Below, one piece after another: positions 55,410 to 64,000 of a stretch of 64,000 bases of DNA. Within the stretch, counting starts at the first letter, position 1; every line of letters starts with the position of its first letter. The stretch covers positions 1 through 64,000 of the forward strand of contig CANNCD010000004.1 in assembly GCA_947503035.1 (NCBI GenBank). Direction: 5' to 3'. Position numbers and translations under genes: made by a program. This DNA is from an uncultured Halocynthiibacter sp. (GTDB lineage: Bacteria; Pseudomonadota; Alphaproteobacteria; Rhodobacterales; Rhodobacteraceae). The notes beneath the pieces were generated by a model, which was not told the DNA's origin, ran no database searches, and saw only the letters and a list, made by a program, of their open reading frames with translations.

Positions 55410-56768
55410 TTACGCGGTTCCCTCTGATACCACCATTTTGGCCGCGCGCAGGACATCGTGATCCGTTGCGTTTGCACCAGAAAAAAGGATGCCGACGGGA
55501 AGACCTGTTTTCGACTTTCCACAAGGGAGGCTCACTCCGGGCATGCCAAGGTAGTTGCCAAGCATTGTGTTTCGAAGCGCGAGAAGGTTTGTTTGAATAA
55601 AGAGATCATCGTTCGCCTCTAGCTCAGATATTGATGGTGCGGTGATGGCGACGGTGGGGAACACCAAAAGCGCATCGCCCAGTTGCGTCGATACGGCGTG
55701 TTGAAGGCGCGCGCGCTCCCATTGCAGGGTGATATAGTCTTGGGCGCTGAACTGCGACGCTGTCGACATGCGCTCTCGGACCCGTTGATCCATTTTGTCG
55801 GCACTTGGGCTTGCCAGCAATTCGGCGTGGACTGTGGCGGCCTCGGCGACGGTCAAAGTGCCATGTTTCCTGAACAAGGCGGCGACGTCGTCAAAGATCG
55901 GAAACGGCTTTCTGACGATGGTGTATCCTTGGCCCGCAAGGGTTTCGACGGCTTGATCAAAACAGGCAAGAACATCGTCCTCCATCCCATCGAAAACAAT
56001 GTTGTCCGGAATGATGAGGTCGGGTTTTTCGATGTCGTGCGCCACAGGCGAAACAGGTTCGCCGCGTAGAATTTGGTCAAAGGCGATCAGATCCGCGACG
56101 CTATGGGCGAAGGTGCCGATTGAATCCAGACTGTCAGACAGGGGAAAAACGCCTGTCTTGTCGTAATGGGTTTGGCTCGATTTAAACCCCGTAATACCGC
56201 AAAAGGCGGCGGGCACACGTACAGAACCGGCGGTATCCGTGCCAACCGCAAGGGGCACCAAACCGGCGGCCACCGCCACGGCAGAGCCCGCAGAGGACCC
56301 ACCAGGAGCACGCGGATCTTCGCCCGAACACGGATTGACGGGGGTGCCAAAATGCGGATTGAGACCCAAGCCAGAATAGGCAAATTCCGAGAGGTTCGTT
56401 TTGCCGATGCAAATGAGCCCCGCGTTTTCGCAGTTTTGAAAAATCGGCGCGCTGGTTTCGACGGGCTTTGCGTTTTCATAGACGGCCGATGCCGCCGTTG
56501 TCGGAGTGCCCTGAATATCGACAAGGTCCTTCCACACAACGGGGATACCGTCCCAAGGGCTACGGGGGGTGCCTGCTGCGCGGCGTTGGTCGCATTGTTT
56601 GGCGGCGGCCATTGCGCTCTCTTCCATCAGCGTTATGAAAATGGCCGCATTACCATGGCGGCGTATGGCGTCAAAGCACCCTGTCACAAGGTCAACCGCA
56701 GTCAGTTGGCCCGAATTCAGGCGCTGCGCCAATTCTGTTGCGCTTTGGGGGCGTAGGTCTGTGTCCAC
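55410..56768 (-). CDS. Amidase-signature enzyme paired with a TRAP transporter
   Basis: The 452-residue protein has the catalytic set: Lys in VVWKDLVDIQG, cis-Ser in PGGSSAGSAVAVAAG and nucleophile Ser in GTDTAGSVRVPAAF. It differs clearly from the IacH-like amidase and is longer. GTG 56768 with GGAG upstream is chosen; an ATG at 56822 would overlap dctM. With the TRAP genes it may import and hydrolyse an amide such as indole-3-acetamide, but that substrate is only a guess from context. Confidence 0.85.
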   Translation of the reverse strand: MDTDLRPQSATELAQRLNSGQLTAVDLVTGCFDAIRRHGNAAIFITLMEESAMAAAKQCDQRRAAGTPRSPWDGIPVVWKDLVDIQGTPTTAASAVYENAKPVETSAPIFQNCENAGLICIGKTNLSEFAYSGLGLNPHFGTPVNPCSGEDPRAPGGSSAGSAVAVAAGLVPLAVGTDTAGSVRVPAAFCGITGFKSSQTHYDKTGVFPLSDSLDSIGTFAHSVADLIAFDQILRGEPVSPVAHDIEKPDLIIPDNIVFDGMEDDVLACFDQAVETLAGQGYTIVRKPFPIFDDVAALFRKHGTLTVAEAATVHAELLASPSADKMDQRVRERMSTASQFSAQDYITLQWERARLQHAVSTQLGDALLVFPTVAITAPSISELEANDDLFIQTNLLALRNTMLGNYLGMPGVSLPCGKSKTGLPVGILFSGANATDHDVLRAAKMVVSEGTA

Positions 56769-56799
56769 GTTGGGGCTCCGAGAAATTTGGTTGGTTTGA

Positions 56800-58062
56800 T
56801 TAGACGAAAACGGTGATGACATTCGGGAACAGGATGATTCCGATCAAAACCAAGAGGTAAGCAAGGATATAGGGCACCGCGCTTTTGGAGATTTGTTCAA
56901 TGCGCGTGCCCGATAATCGGGCGGCAATGAACAGATTCAATCCCACCGGCGGGGTAAAATTGCCGACGGCCAAGGCGATCACGGTGAAGACACCAAAGTA
57001 GATCGGGTCAATGCCAACGGCCATGATCAGGGTGCCCAAGGTTGGGACCAACAACACAAGCGCGGCGACGTTGTCCAAGAATGTGCCCGCCACCAACAAC
57101 AGGGCCAAGATCATAAACATGATCAAGGTCGGATCGCGGCTGACGTCAAGGATCGAGAGGGCGACGGCTTGTGGGACTTGTTCGGCTGTGATGATAAAGG
57201 AGAACGCGTTGGCCGTGCCCATCAGATACATCACGATCGCCGAGCTGATGGCGGTGTCCACAAAGATCGGGGCAAGGGACGAAACGGTGATCGAGCGATA
57301 GACAAACAAGCCAACGATCAACCCATAGAGACAGGCGACCGCAGCAGATTCCGTGGGGGTAAAAATTCCGCCGTATATGCCGCCAAGAATGATCACCGGC
57401 ATGATCAACGCCAAGGCGCTTTCGGTTAGGATCTTGCGTTTCTGAACACCGGCCTCTTGTGGCTGACCTTTTAGGTCATGTTTTTTGGCCAGAATGTAAT
57501 TCACGATGCCAAGCGCCATGGCGATGGCAATACCGGGCAAGATGCCAGCGATAAACAGGTCCCCGATGGAAACGTCGGCGATTGTGCCATAGACCACCAT
57601 CGTCAGGCTCGGCGGGATGATCAAACCAAGCGCGCCAGAGGAGGCAACAACCGCGCCGGCGAATGGCGCAGGATAGCCGCGTGCCTTCATCGATGGGATC
57701 AAGATCGACCCGATGGCCGAGGTGGTCGCCGGCGCCGAGCCAGAGATCGCGCCAAAGAAGGCCGATGCCCCCGTCGACATTTGCGCCAGCCCACCGGGAT
57801 AGCGGCCCAGACCAAGCCCTGCGAGCTTCACAAGGCGTTCGGAAATCTGCGCCGCAGCCATGATATTCCCAGCGAGCAAAAACAGAGGGATCGCCAAAAA
57901 CGGAAAACCATTGAGGCCGTTGAACAGTTTTTGCGGCAGGATCAGCAGGGGGATCGGGCTGGCGAAATACAATGCGACGACCGATGCCATCCCCAAGGAA
58001 AAGGCCACAGGAACACCCAAAAGCAACAGGACAAAGAGTGTGGGGAATAAGATCTCAGTCAT
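56800..58062 (-). CDS. dctM: TRAP transporter large permease DctM, second system
   Basis: The 420-residue protein has about 12 hydrophobic segments and DctM motifs (LLLGVPVAFSLGMASVVAL, SGSAPATTSAIGSILIPSM, GALGLIIPPSLTMVVYG). It overlaps dctQ by eight bases and lies just upstream of the amidase in the same direction, so the amidase is probably part of this operon. Confidence 0.92.
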   Translation of the reverse strand: MTEILFPTLFVLLLLGVPVAFSLGMASVVALYFASPIPLLILPQKLFNGLNGFPFLAIPLFLLAGNIMAAAQISERLVKLAGLGLGRYPGGLAQMSTGASAFFGAISGSAPATTSAIGSILIPSMKARGYPAPFAGAVVASSGALGLIIPPSLTMVVYGTIADVSIGDLFIAGILPGIAIAMALGIVNYILAKKHDLKGQPQEAGVQKRKILTESALALIMPVIILGGIYGGIFTPTESAAVACLYGLIVGLFVYRSITVSSLAPIFVDTAISSAIVMYLMGTANAFSFIITAEQVPQAVALSILDVSRDPTLIMFMILALLLVAGTFLDNVAALVLLVPTLGTLIMAVGIDPIYFGVFTVIALAVGNFTPPVGLNLFIAARLSGTRIEQISKSAVPYILAYLLVLIGIILFPNVITVFV

Positions 58063-58528
58063 TGGCCACGTCCGTGCGCAAAGTGTTTAACAGGTTCTCG
58101 ATCAGAAAAATCAGCGCCAGAACCGACCCCACGGGCATCGCAAAGGCAATGTAACCAACCGGCAGACCCGCAGCCGGCGAACGTTGCATCATCGCGCGCT
58201 GGGATAGCTCATAACCTTTGACGGTAATCAGGCACAGAAACACAGCAAGCACCAAGAAAATCACCACATTCGCGATCTTGTCGAGGGTCGGGGGCAGGCG
58301 GGTTTTCACGATATCCATGGCGATATGGCCTTGGTGGCGAAAGGCAACCGCAGCGCCCAAAAACACCGACCAGATCATCGCGTAGATCGACAATTCGCTT
58401 GCGGCGGCAAGGGAAAAGTTGAACAGAAAGCGGCTGGCGACTTGGGCCGTCACCAAGGCAAACACAGCAAAGAGGCACAGACCGGCCAAGAGCTTTATCA
58501 CTGTTTCAAGCCAATTTAGTACAACCAT
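58055..58528 (-). CDS. dctQ: TRAP transporter small permease DctQ, second system
   Basis: The 157-residue protein has four hydrophobic segments and the family pattern (LFAVFALVTAQVASRFLFN, AAASELSIYAMIWSVFLGAA, FRHQGHIAMDIV). ATG 58528 after GGGGGCG is used; a GTG at 58540 is in frame. Confidence 0.9.
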   Translation of the reverse strand: MVVLNWLETVIKLLAGLCLFAVFALVTAQVASRFLFNFSLAAASELSIYAMIWSVFLGAAVAFRHQGHIAMDIVKTRLPPTLDKIANVVIFLVLAVFLCLITVKGYELSQRAMMQRSPAAGLPVGYIAFAMPVGSVLALIFLIENLLNTLRTDVAND

Positions 58529-58583
58529 TTTCGCCCCCACATTGTATCGCAGCGCACAAAATGCGCGCTGCCATTAGTTTAGA

Positions 58584-59561
58584 TCATTCTGCAAGCTGTG
58601 CTTGGATTTCTTCAATGATCTCTGCGTCGAGCTTGGCTTTGAACATTTCGATCACTGGCGCCGTCGCTTCTTTGAACGGTGTCGTGTCGACTTCGTTGAT
58701 CTGGTTGCCCAGCTCGGCCAATTCGGCCCACTGACCGTCCTCAAGATCGTTGACCATCTTCAGGTGAACGGCGGCCATTTCCTGCGCGGTGTCCAGCAAC
58801 ACTTGGCGGTGTTCTTCTGGGATGGACATCAGCTTGGCCTCGTTCATGATCAGAGGAGAACCAAGATAGATATGCGCGGATTTCGTCGTATAGGCCTGCA
58901 CCTCGTAGAATTTCTTGGTCAGAATATGCGCAGGTGGGTTTTCCTGTGCATCCGCAGTACCAAGTTGAAGCGCCGAGTAAAGTTCGCCAAAGGAAATCAC
59001 GACGGGGTTCGCGCCCATGGCCTTGAAGGTCTCGACGAATACTTCGCCTTCTGGGACGCGAATTTTGACGCCTTCCAGATCAGAGGGCTGTTCGATGGGT
59101 TTGACGTTGTTGGTGATGTTGCGCAGACCGCCCATCCACCAACCGATGACTTGGGCTCCAGAGCCATCCATTTTGCCTTCGAGCTTATCACCCACGGGGC
59201 CTTCGAGGACCTCGTGCACATCATCAAGCGAAGAGAACAGGAACGGAAGGTTCAAGATGCCCATATCAGGGATCCAGTTGGACAAAACAGTGTCGGACAC
59301 AAGGAAGATATCTTGTGTGCCAAGCATGGTGCCTTCTACGGCCTCCAACTGTTTGCCCAACTGGTCTGCGGGATAAACGGTGATTTCGATGGCACCATCG
59401 GTGCGCTCTTTTACGGTGTCTGCAAACATCTGAGAGATGGTTTGATAGTGGTGGTTCGGCGCACCAGTATGGCCCAGACGCAGTTCAATGGTTTCGGCAA
59501 ATGCGGCGCTGGACAGGACAGTCGATACAGCGAGCGCGGAGGCGAAGGTAAAGAGTTTCAT
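58584..59561 (-). CDS. dctP: TRAP transporter substrate-binding protein DctP, second system
   Basis: The 325-residue protein has a signal peptide (MKLFTFASALAVSTVLSSAA) and the DctP core (RLGHTGAPNHHYQTISQMFA, VYPADQLGKQLEAVEGTMLG, GVKIRVPEGEVFVETFKAMG, with the conserved arginine that binds carboxylates in VKIRVP). ATG 59561 follows GAGGAACG. First gene of this operon, divergent from a LysR regulator. Confidence 0.92.
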   Translation of the reverse strand: MKLFTFASALAVSTVLSSAAFAETIELRLGHTGAPNHHYQTISQMFADTVKERTDGAIEITVYPADQLGKQLEAVEGTMLGTQDIFLVSDTVLSNWIPDMGILNLPFLFSSLDDVHEVLEGPVGDKLEGKMDGSGAQVIGWWMGGLRNITNNVKPIEQPSDLEGVKIRVPEGEVFVETFKAMGANPVVISFGELYSALQLGTADAQENPPAHILTKKFYEVQAYTTKSAHIYLGSPLIMNEAKLMSIPEEHRQVLLDTAQEMAAVHLKMVNDLEDGQWAELAELGNQINEVDTTPFKEATAPVIEMFKAKLDAEIIEEIQAQLAE

Positions 59562-59758
59562 TTGGCGTTCCTCTTGTTGGACAGAGTGATATGTGGCCAC
59601 TTCGTGGTCTTATTCTTACGGCTTCAAGGGCCGGCACCCGTCTTTGCGGGCATAGAGATTGAGAACAGAACCAAGTGAGTATTAGTCTATTCCCTTTCGC
59701 TGAATTCACTATGGCATTGCAATTTTCGTGTCAGGTAGCATTAACTTGCGATGCAGGC

Positions 59759-59775
59759 GTTGCTGAATCGGCAAC
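59759..59775. promoter_or_regulatory. LysR-type binding site candidate
   Basis: GTTGC (59759-59763) and GCAAC (59771-59775) form an inverted repeat around seven bases, matching the T-N11-A form of LysR operators. It lies in the divergent gap between the LysR gene and dctP, 51 bases upstream of the regulator. The rest of 59562-59826 shows no gene. Confidence 0.5.
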
Positions 59776-59826
59776 AGACATGTCGCAGATATGCCTTAAA
59801 AATAAGCGACAAAAACGGAGTCTGAG

Positions 59827-60786
59827 ATGAATTTAAACGCTTTGAAATATTTCTTGGAGGTCGCAAAGTGTAAATCGATCCGGCGTGCCTCGGAACGTTT
59901 GCATGTGGCGGCCTCGGCGATCAGCCGCCAAATCTCGGCGCTTGAGCATGAGCTGGATTGTGTGCTTCTTGATCGGCGTTCTGACGGGGTTCGCCTGACC
60001 GAAGCAGGCGAGCGCCTTTGGGCACATGGGCTCAAAATCGATGCGCAGTTGCAGTTGGTGCAATCCGATATCGACGACCTTCGCGCGCTTCATCGGGGGA
60101 AAATCCGGATCGTGACGGTCGAGGGGATAACCGAGAATTTCCTGCCGGACGTCATCACCGAATTTAACGGTCTGTACCCAGACGTACAGTTTGAAACCAC
60201 AGTGGTTAGCCGCGACGAAACGGTCGACGCTTTGGACCGCTATCAGGCTGATATTGGTTTCGTCTACGACTTCTCACATCATCATGCGATCGAAGTTGTT
60301 GCCGATTATCGCCAGCCCCTACAGGCCTTTGTGCCCGTGGGCCATGATCTGAGTGATGGGCGTGAGATCGATCTTAGGGGGCTTCTTGAATATGATCATG
60401 TGCTGCCCGACAGTAGCTTTGGCATTAGCCAGTTGGTCAAGCGTGTGGCGCGAAAGGAAAAAGCCAAGGTCAGACCCCGCACGACAAGCAACAAGCTCCA
60501 GTTTTTGCATCGCTTCGCGGTGTTGAACGACTGTGTGATTTTTGTTCCGGCACAGGCTGTGTATTGTGAATTGACCCAAAACATTTTTGTGCCAGTTAAT
60601 CTGCAATGCCCCGCGTTTGACTTTCGCAAACTGTCCATCGCGCGGCGGCGTCAGCGGGCGTTGTCACCGGCCACGGAACTGTTTGCAGAGTTCGCCGAAA
60701 CCCGTTTTGCCGCATGGGAAGAACGCGATCAGGCGGCCCTTGGGGCCGCCCGTTCTGAGTGGTGGTCTGTGGAAAGCAGCGACTAG
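59827..60786 (+). CDS. LysR-family regulator
   Basis: The 319-residue protein has an N-terminal winged helix-turn-helix (IRRASERLHVAASAISRQIS) and a C-terminal ligand-binding domain. It is divergent from the second TRAP/amidase operon, which it probably controls. GGAG precedes the ATG. It converges on the RidA gene with a four-base overlap of ends. Confidence 0.9.
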   Translation: MNLNALKYFLEVAKCKSIRRASERLHVAASAISRQISALEHELDCVLLDRRSDGVRLTEAGERLWAHGLKIDAQLQLVQSDIDDLRALHRGKIRIVTVEGITENFLPDVITEFNGLYPDVQFETTVVSRDETVDALDRYQADIGFVYDFSHHHAIEVVADYRQPLQAFVPVGHDLSDGREIDLRGLLEYDHVLPDSSFGISQLVKRVARKEKAKVRPRTTSNKLQFLHRFAVLNDCVIFVPAQAVYCELTQNIFVPVNLQCPAFDFRKLSIARRRQRALSPATELFAEFAETRFAAWEERDQAALGAARSEWWSVESSD

Positions 60787-61277
60787 GCCTTGAGCTGAAC
60801 CGTCATCTCGGCCTCAATCGGGGCATCCAGACCCAGCTCATTCTGGAACAATGCCGCCCGCGCGTGCTTGCCGCGTTCCGGCCCAAGCACCGCCTCATAG
60901 AGATCAGACGCGCCATTCAAAACCAAATGCGCCTCGGTGAAACCTGGTGCCGAATTCACATAGCCGACCATCTTCACGATCCGCTCAATACGGTCCAAAT
61001 CACCAATCGCCTTTTTCATCAGCGCAAGGTGGTTCAACGCCATCAGCTTGGCCGATTCATACCCTTGCTCAATGGTCAACTCGCCGCCGAGCTTGCCTTT
61101 GATCGGCATGATGTCTTTGTCATTCTCATCGCGGATGGTGCCAAGTGTGCCAGAAACATAAAGAATATTCCCAACCTCGACAGCAGGCAAATAATTGGCA
61201 ATGGGGCGCGGCGGCTCAGGGAGCTTGAGGCCCATGGATTCCAATTTCTGTTCGATCATGCTGCGAGAGTTCGACAT
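60783..61277 (-). CDS. RidA/YjgF-family protein
   Basis: The 164-residue protein has the YjgF fold pattern (VEVGNILYVSGTLG, NHLALMKKAIGDLDRIERIV, GFTEAHLVLNGASDL) and is a longer branch than E. coli RidA, which removes reactive enamines and imines. ATG 61277 with AAAGG is used. Its place next to an amidase/TRAP operon suggests handling of a nitrogen-containing intermediate. Confidence 0.85.
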   Translation of the reverse strand: MSNSRSMIEQKLESMGLKLPEPPRPIANYLPAVEVGNILYVSGTLGTIRDENDKDIMPIKGKLGGELTIEQGYESAKLMALNHLALMKKAIGDLDRIERIVKMVGYVNSAPGFTEAHLVLNGASDLYEAVLGPERGKHARAALFQNELGLDAPIEAEMTVQLKA

Positions 61278-61542
61278 TCGGTAACCTTTCAAATCAGTGT
61301 CATGCCGATGCTAGTTCACGAGAATTGAAGCCGGAAGAATACTTCGGGCAGGACTGCGTTGCCGAAATTGGAACGCATTGCCACGGAAATCGGATGGACA
61401 CCGTGTGAAAATCTGAATTGAGGGCTGGTGAGGAGGATCGGCGCGCAACCATGGTCTCGCCGCTGCAAGCCGCGGAGCAAAATGTTGCCTTGGCCGCGGG
61501 GCAATATCGAAGATCCGTAGGGTGTCATCCCAGTGGTGGGGT

Positions 61543-62007
61543 TTATGCGATTTCGTCGATGACGGATTCCATTGAGACATGGGTCGATGTGCTCGAAACA
61601 TTTGGAAGGCCGGATACCAATTCAGCGAGCACTCTGCGATAGGATTGAATATCAGTCGTTCGGATTTTTAGAAGATAATCGAATGCCCCAGCGATCATAT
61701 GGCATTGTTCGATTTCGGGGATACCGACGACGGCATCGTTAAACGCTTGTAATGAGGCCTCGCTGGTGTTCGACATCTTGACTTCAACAAAGGTGACATG
61801 CTCGAGGCACATTTTTGCTGGATTAAGTTTGGCCTTAAAACCCTGAATGAAATCTTCATCTATCAACCTTTTTAGACGAATTTGGCATGGCGTCTTTGAG
61901 AGCCCAACAAGGTTTGCAAGTTCGGTGACGGTGATCCGACCATCCTTGCTTAGAACCCTAAGGATGGCTTGGTCGATTTGGTCTAAATCTCTTGCAGTCT
62001 TTGTCAT
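61543..62007 (-). CDS. Lrp/AsnC-family regulator
   Basis: The 154-residue protein has the Lrp helix-turn-helix (DQIDQAILRVLSKDGRITVT, GLSKTPCQIRLKRLIDEDFI) and a C-terminal RAM ligand domain (IPEIEQCHMIAGAFDYLLKI). ATG 62007 is chosen, though no good ribosome-binding site is visible; the frame extends to 62145. Target genes are unknown; the gaps on either side (61278-61542, 62008-62178) show no gene. Confidence 0.9.
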   Translation of the reverse strand: MTKTARDLDQIDQAILRVLSKDGRITVTELANLVGLSKTPCQIRLKRLIDEDFIQGFKAKLNPAKMCLEHVTFVEVKMSNTSEASLQAFNDAVVGIPEIEQCHMIAGAFDYLLKIRTTDIQSYRRVLAELVSGLPNVSSTSTHVSMESVIDEIA

Positions 62008-62178
62008 TGTGGTTATTTTGCCTGCGTCAAAGGGTCGCGCCTGTATCGTTTGACTGTATATCTCAGATAGGTGGTCAACTCGACTATAGCTGATGCGGTG
62101 CTGTTGGCGCAACCCAGTATCAAGAAAGCTGTATGGATGTATCAAATTCGAGACACCAGGAGCGCTTCTGATTAAGGG

Positions 62179-62565
62179 CTAGATGAGAGGCAGCAGCATG
62201 ATGATCAAGCCGGCGATGGAAACAAACCACGCAATTGAACGCAACAACGGGACGCCGCAGATATATGCCGGCACATAGACGACGCGCGCCCAGAACCACA
62301 TCGCAGCCCCCAACGCGGTTACCTCGGTTCCCATTTCAGTAACCGAGAGTGCCAGCGAGACGGCGACAAACCCGACGAACGTCTGAAGAAAATTCACAAG
62401 CGCACGTTCCATGCGTGCGGCCGTTGCGTTTTGATCGCGCGGGATGTCGCGGGCACCCAGCGCCCAGCCGATCCCCTTACTTAGATCGCTGAGAGTGGCC
62501 TGAATGGCGATGTGGCCCAAAAGAAGCAATACGCCCCAGACAAGGTATTGGAGTTCAGGTGTCAT
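62179..62565 (-). CDS. MAPEG-family membrane protein
   Basis: The 128-residue protein has four hydrophobic segments and the family pattern ERALVNFLQTFVGFVAVSL (the glutathione/eicosanoid enzyme fold). The bacterial members are mostly uncharacterised. AAGGAATCC precedes ATG 62565. Confidence 0.88.
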   Translation of the reverse strand: MTPELQYLVWGVLLLLGHIAIQATLSDLSKGIGWALGARDIPRDQNATAARMERALVNFLQTFVGFVAVSLALSVTEMGTEVTALGAAMWFWARVVYVPAYICGVPLLRSIAWFVSIAGLIIMLLPLI

Positions 62566-62610
62566 GTGTGGATTCCTTGGTAAAATAAATCGGGTTGCGG
62601 GCGTGGGGCG

Positions 62611-62760
62611 TCACTGTTCTGTCTTCGGGCACAGGGTTAGTGGGGCGCAAAAGGTGCCGTCCGAAGGGAAATCAAGGGGCGGCCACTGAGGCGCAAGAAC
62701 AGCGTGAGCCTGAGACATTTGACCAAGGACAATAACAGTGATGAGGACTATACGGGGCAT
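62611..62760 (-). CDS. Small exported protein (49 residues)
   Basis: A reverse-strand frame encodes MPRIVLITVIVLGQMSQAHA, a classic signal peptide, followed by a 29-residue mature part with two cysteines (GTFCAPLTLCPK). GGAG lies seven bases before the ATG. It is below usual annotation length cut-offs. No family recognised; it could be a periplasmic disulfide-bonded peptide. Confidence 0.6.
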   Translation of the reverse strand: MPRIVLITVIVLGQMSQAHAVLAPQWPPLDFPSDGTFCAPLTLCPKTEQ

Positions 62761-62818
62761 TGAGCATCTCCAAGTTTGCGGGTGGATGCCTAAGCCCTAG
62801 AATGGTCTTCTCTGCTGC

Positions 62819-62843
62819 GCGCGCCGAGTTCTAAAATCAGTGC
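62819..62843 (+). repeat. 25-bp repeat, copy 1 (at the AraC gene end)
   Basis: Matches 63968-63992 at 22 of 25 bases, including GCGCGCCGA and TTCTAAAA. It overlaps the stop codon of the AraC gene. Confidence 0.7.
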
Positions 62844-63904
62844 ATGTTTACAGAAATCGAAGAGGTTTTTTCAGAATCAGCAAAGGCCGAGGCCATCGAC
62901 GCGCGCCTGTACTCCGTTGGGCTTTGACCGGTCGCGTCCCGAAAGGCGCGGTTGAAAGGGCCCACAGATGCAAATCCGACTTCATATGCGACTTCAAGCA
63001 CCGAAACATTCATCTGGGTCGGATCACTCAGCGTCGTGCAGGCCGCTTTGATGCGGGCCTGATTTATGAAACTTGAAAAATTCCGATAGCCCAAACCCTT
63101 GTTGATCGCGCTGCGCAGACGATGTTCAGGTACCGCGAGACGCTCCGCAAGCGCCCCGATGGTGAGCCCTTCTTCGCGCCAAATGTCGGCGGACATTGCC
63201 GCCTGAATACGTGCGATCAGGGATGGATCTGAAAATGCGGCCTTTGCGGGATCGGGCGTGGCTCGGGCTGGGGGCACCACCCCGGGCCAGCGGCTTGCCT
63301 CGGGCTGAAGCAGCCAAGCCGCAAACACCATTGTTACGATCAGAGTGCTGGCCGATTGCAATATTGCAAGCATACCGCTGGCTGCTTCAAGCAGGGTTGT
63401 GCTTTCGCTTGTGGTGGAAAACAAGGCGAGGCCCGCAATCGCGATGGCAAAGCCCGGGCGCGCATGACAGCGGCATTCGACCAGATCGTCGCGGGTCGAC
63501 CAAAGTGAAAGGCCAACCAGCCCCCCAAAGAGAAGCATCGCCATTGCCGCACAAAGCGGTATCGTCCCCCAGAGCACCGCATCGATATAATGCGCCGCAG
63601 ACGTCACAAGGGATGCGGTGATCCATGGCCAGCGGCGGCCCGGCGCATCCAGAAATATGGTCACGATGAGCCACGTCACCGCAGCTGGGCTAAAGCTTGC
63701 TAGGACAGTCAGAGTGCCCTGTGCTATCGGGCCATGGTCGATCGCCATGGCCGCGGTATCGATCAAGAATGCCCCTTCGGTCAATGCGACGGCCGAAACG
63801 GACAGGCGACCTTCGCGGCCAATTGGGGCCTGCCACAGGAGCAGCGCCAACAGTGCCATGAGAGCAATCGCACCGCCACGCAGTGCTAGATCAAGGTAAA
63901 TCAT
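62837..63904 (-). CDS. Membrane-bound AraC-family regulator
   Basis: The 355-residue protein has six to seven hydrophobic segments over its first ~210 residues and a C-terminal AraC DNA-binding domain (EGLTIGALAERLAVPEHRLR, VAYEVGFASVGPFNRAFRD). Such a membrane-anchored AraC protein may sense an envelope signal. ATG 63904 is preferred to the upstream TTG at 63925. Near-identical 25-bp repeats lie at its end and about 65 bases upstream of its start. Confidence 0.88.
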   Translation of the reverse strand: MIYLDLALRGGAIALMALLALLLWQAPIGREGRLSVSAVALTEGAFLIDTAAMAIDHGPIAQGTLTVLASFSPAAVTWLIVTIFLDAPGRRWPWITASLVTSAAHYIDAVLWGTIPLCAAMAMLLFGGLVGLSLWSTRDDLVECRCHARPGFAIAIAGLALFSTTSESTTLLEAASGMLAILQSASTLIVTMVFAAWLLQPEASRWPGVVPPARATPDPAKAAFSDPSLIARIQAAMSADIWREEGLTIGALAERLAVPEHRLRSAINKGLGYRNFSSFINQARIKAACTTLSDPTQMNVSVLEVAYEVGFASVGPFNRAFRDATGQSPTEYRRASMASAFADSEKTSSISVNMH

Positions 63905-63967
63905 CGTTGGCTTGGTCCCGTTCAAAGTCTCGCGTTGAATACACTGTACCGTGATCTGGCCGTTCCC

Positions 63968-63992
63968 GCGCGCCGATTTCTAAAAACAATGC
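63968..63992 (+). repeat. 25-bp repeat, copy 2 (upstream of the AraC gene)
   Basis: Second copy of the repeat, same orientation, 64 bases upstream of ATG 63904. It may be an operator, or mark the end of a duplicated paralog beyond the window. The final bases 63993-64000 cannot be interpreted. Confidence 0.6.
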
Positions 63993-64000
63993 CCCGATTT

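Noticed and set aside
53302-56768. Treating the two amidase genes as a duplicated pair
   Set aside because: Their lengths (382 and 452 residues), starts and flanking genes differ and conservation is limited to the amidase signature, so they are separate family members.
58602-59678. Long forward frame (358 codons) opposite dctP of the second TRAP system
   Set aside because: It lies antisense to a clear DctP gene, lacks a ribosome-binding site and has no recognisable content; high GC at third positions explains it. The same applies to 42808-43692, 26258-27043 and 48323-49057.
1-64000. CRISPR arrays, insertion sequences, phage genes or replication origin
   Set aside because: No spaced direct repeats, transposase, integrase, capsid or cluster of DnaA boxes was seen while reading both strands; rpmH-rnpA here is not next to dnaA.

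Overview
The window reads as one chromosomal segment of a Roseobacter-clade alphaproteobacterium (Rhodobacterales). This is inferred from the split S10/spc/alpha ribosomal operons, an ATP12-type F1-ATPase chaperone, a complete aapJQMP amino-acid transporter, a luxRI pair and two TRAP transporters. No phage, insertion sequence or CRISPR array was seen.

Layout: 1-16.5 kb holds the end of tuf, then the S10, spc and alpha ribosomal-protein operons with secY, adk and rpoA. They run in the expected order, but an exported protein of unknown function sits between rplW and rplB, and a methyltransferase sits between rpmD and rplO. Strong hairpin terminators cut the array into several transcripts. 16.5-18.1 kb carries a small reverse gene, a lux-box-like palindrome and luxR/luxI. 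18.1-26.4 kb carries rarA, crcB, an rluC-type pseudouridine synthase, the ATP12 chaperone and aapJQMP. 26.4-34.1 kb is a reverse-strand block: rpmH-rnpA-yidD-ttcA-EAL protein-yidC-MOSC protein-engB-argB. 34.3-38.0 kb carries a TVP38 membrane protein, an FAD disulfide oxidoreductase, an orphan histidine kinase and tRNA-Arg(ACG). 38.0-42.2 kb starts with a poorly coding stretch, followed by a one-TM protein, a DUF1611 protein coupled to an alanine/ornithine-racemase-like enzyme, and two small unknown genes.

The accessory highlight is 42.2-55.2 kb. It is a nearly textbook indole-3-acetic acid (auxin) catabolic locus: iacHABCDEFG in one reverse transcript, iacI divergent, and a MarR regulator (iacR candidate) at the far end. 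Inserted in it is a transcript coding for a TRAP transporter, a ketopantoate-reductase-like enzyme and a class II aldolase. A 20-bp element, TTGCGGTAAnnnTACTGTAA, overlaps the -10 of the iacH promoter and recurs upstream of the TRAP genes; its TGCGGTAAT part recurs at the MarR promoter. This points to one regulon linking uptake, degradation and regulator. Next to it (55.4-61.3 kb) is a second TRAP transporter with an amidase, a LysR regulator and a RidA-family protein, possibly feeding amides into the same chemistry.

The end (61.5-64 kb) holds an Lrp/AsnC regulator, a MAPEG protein, a 49-residue exported protein and a membrane-bound AraC-type regulator bordered by two near-identical 25-bp repeats.
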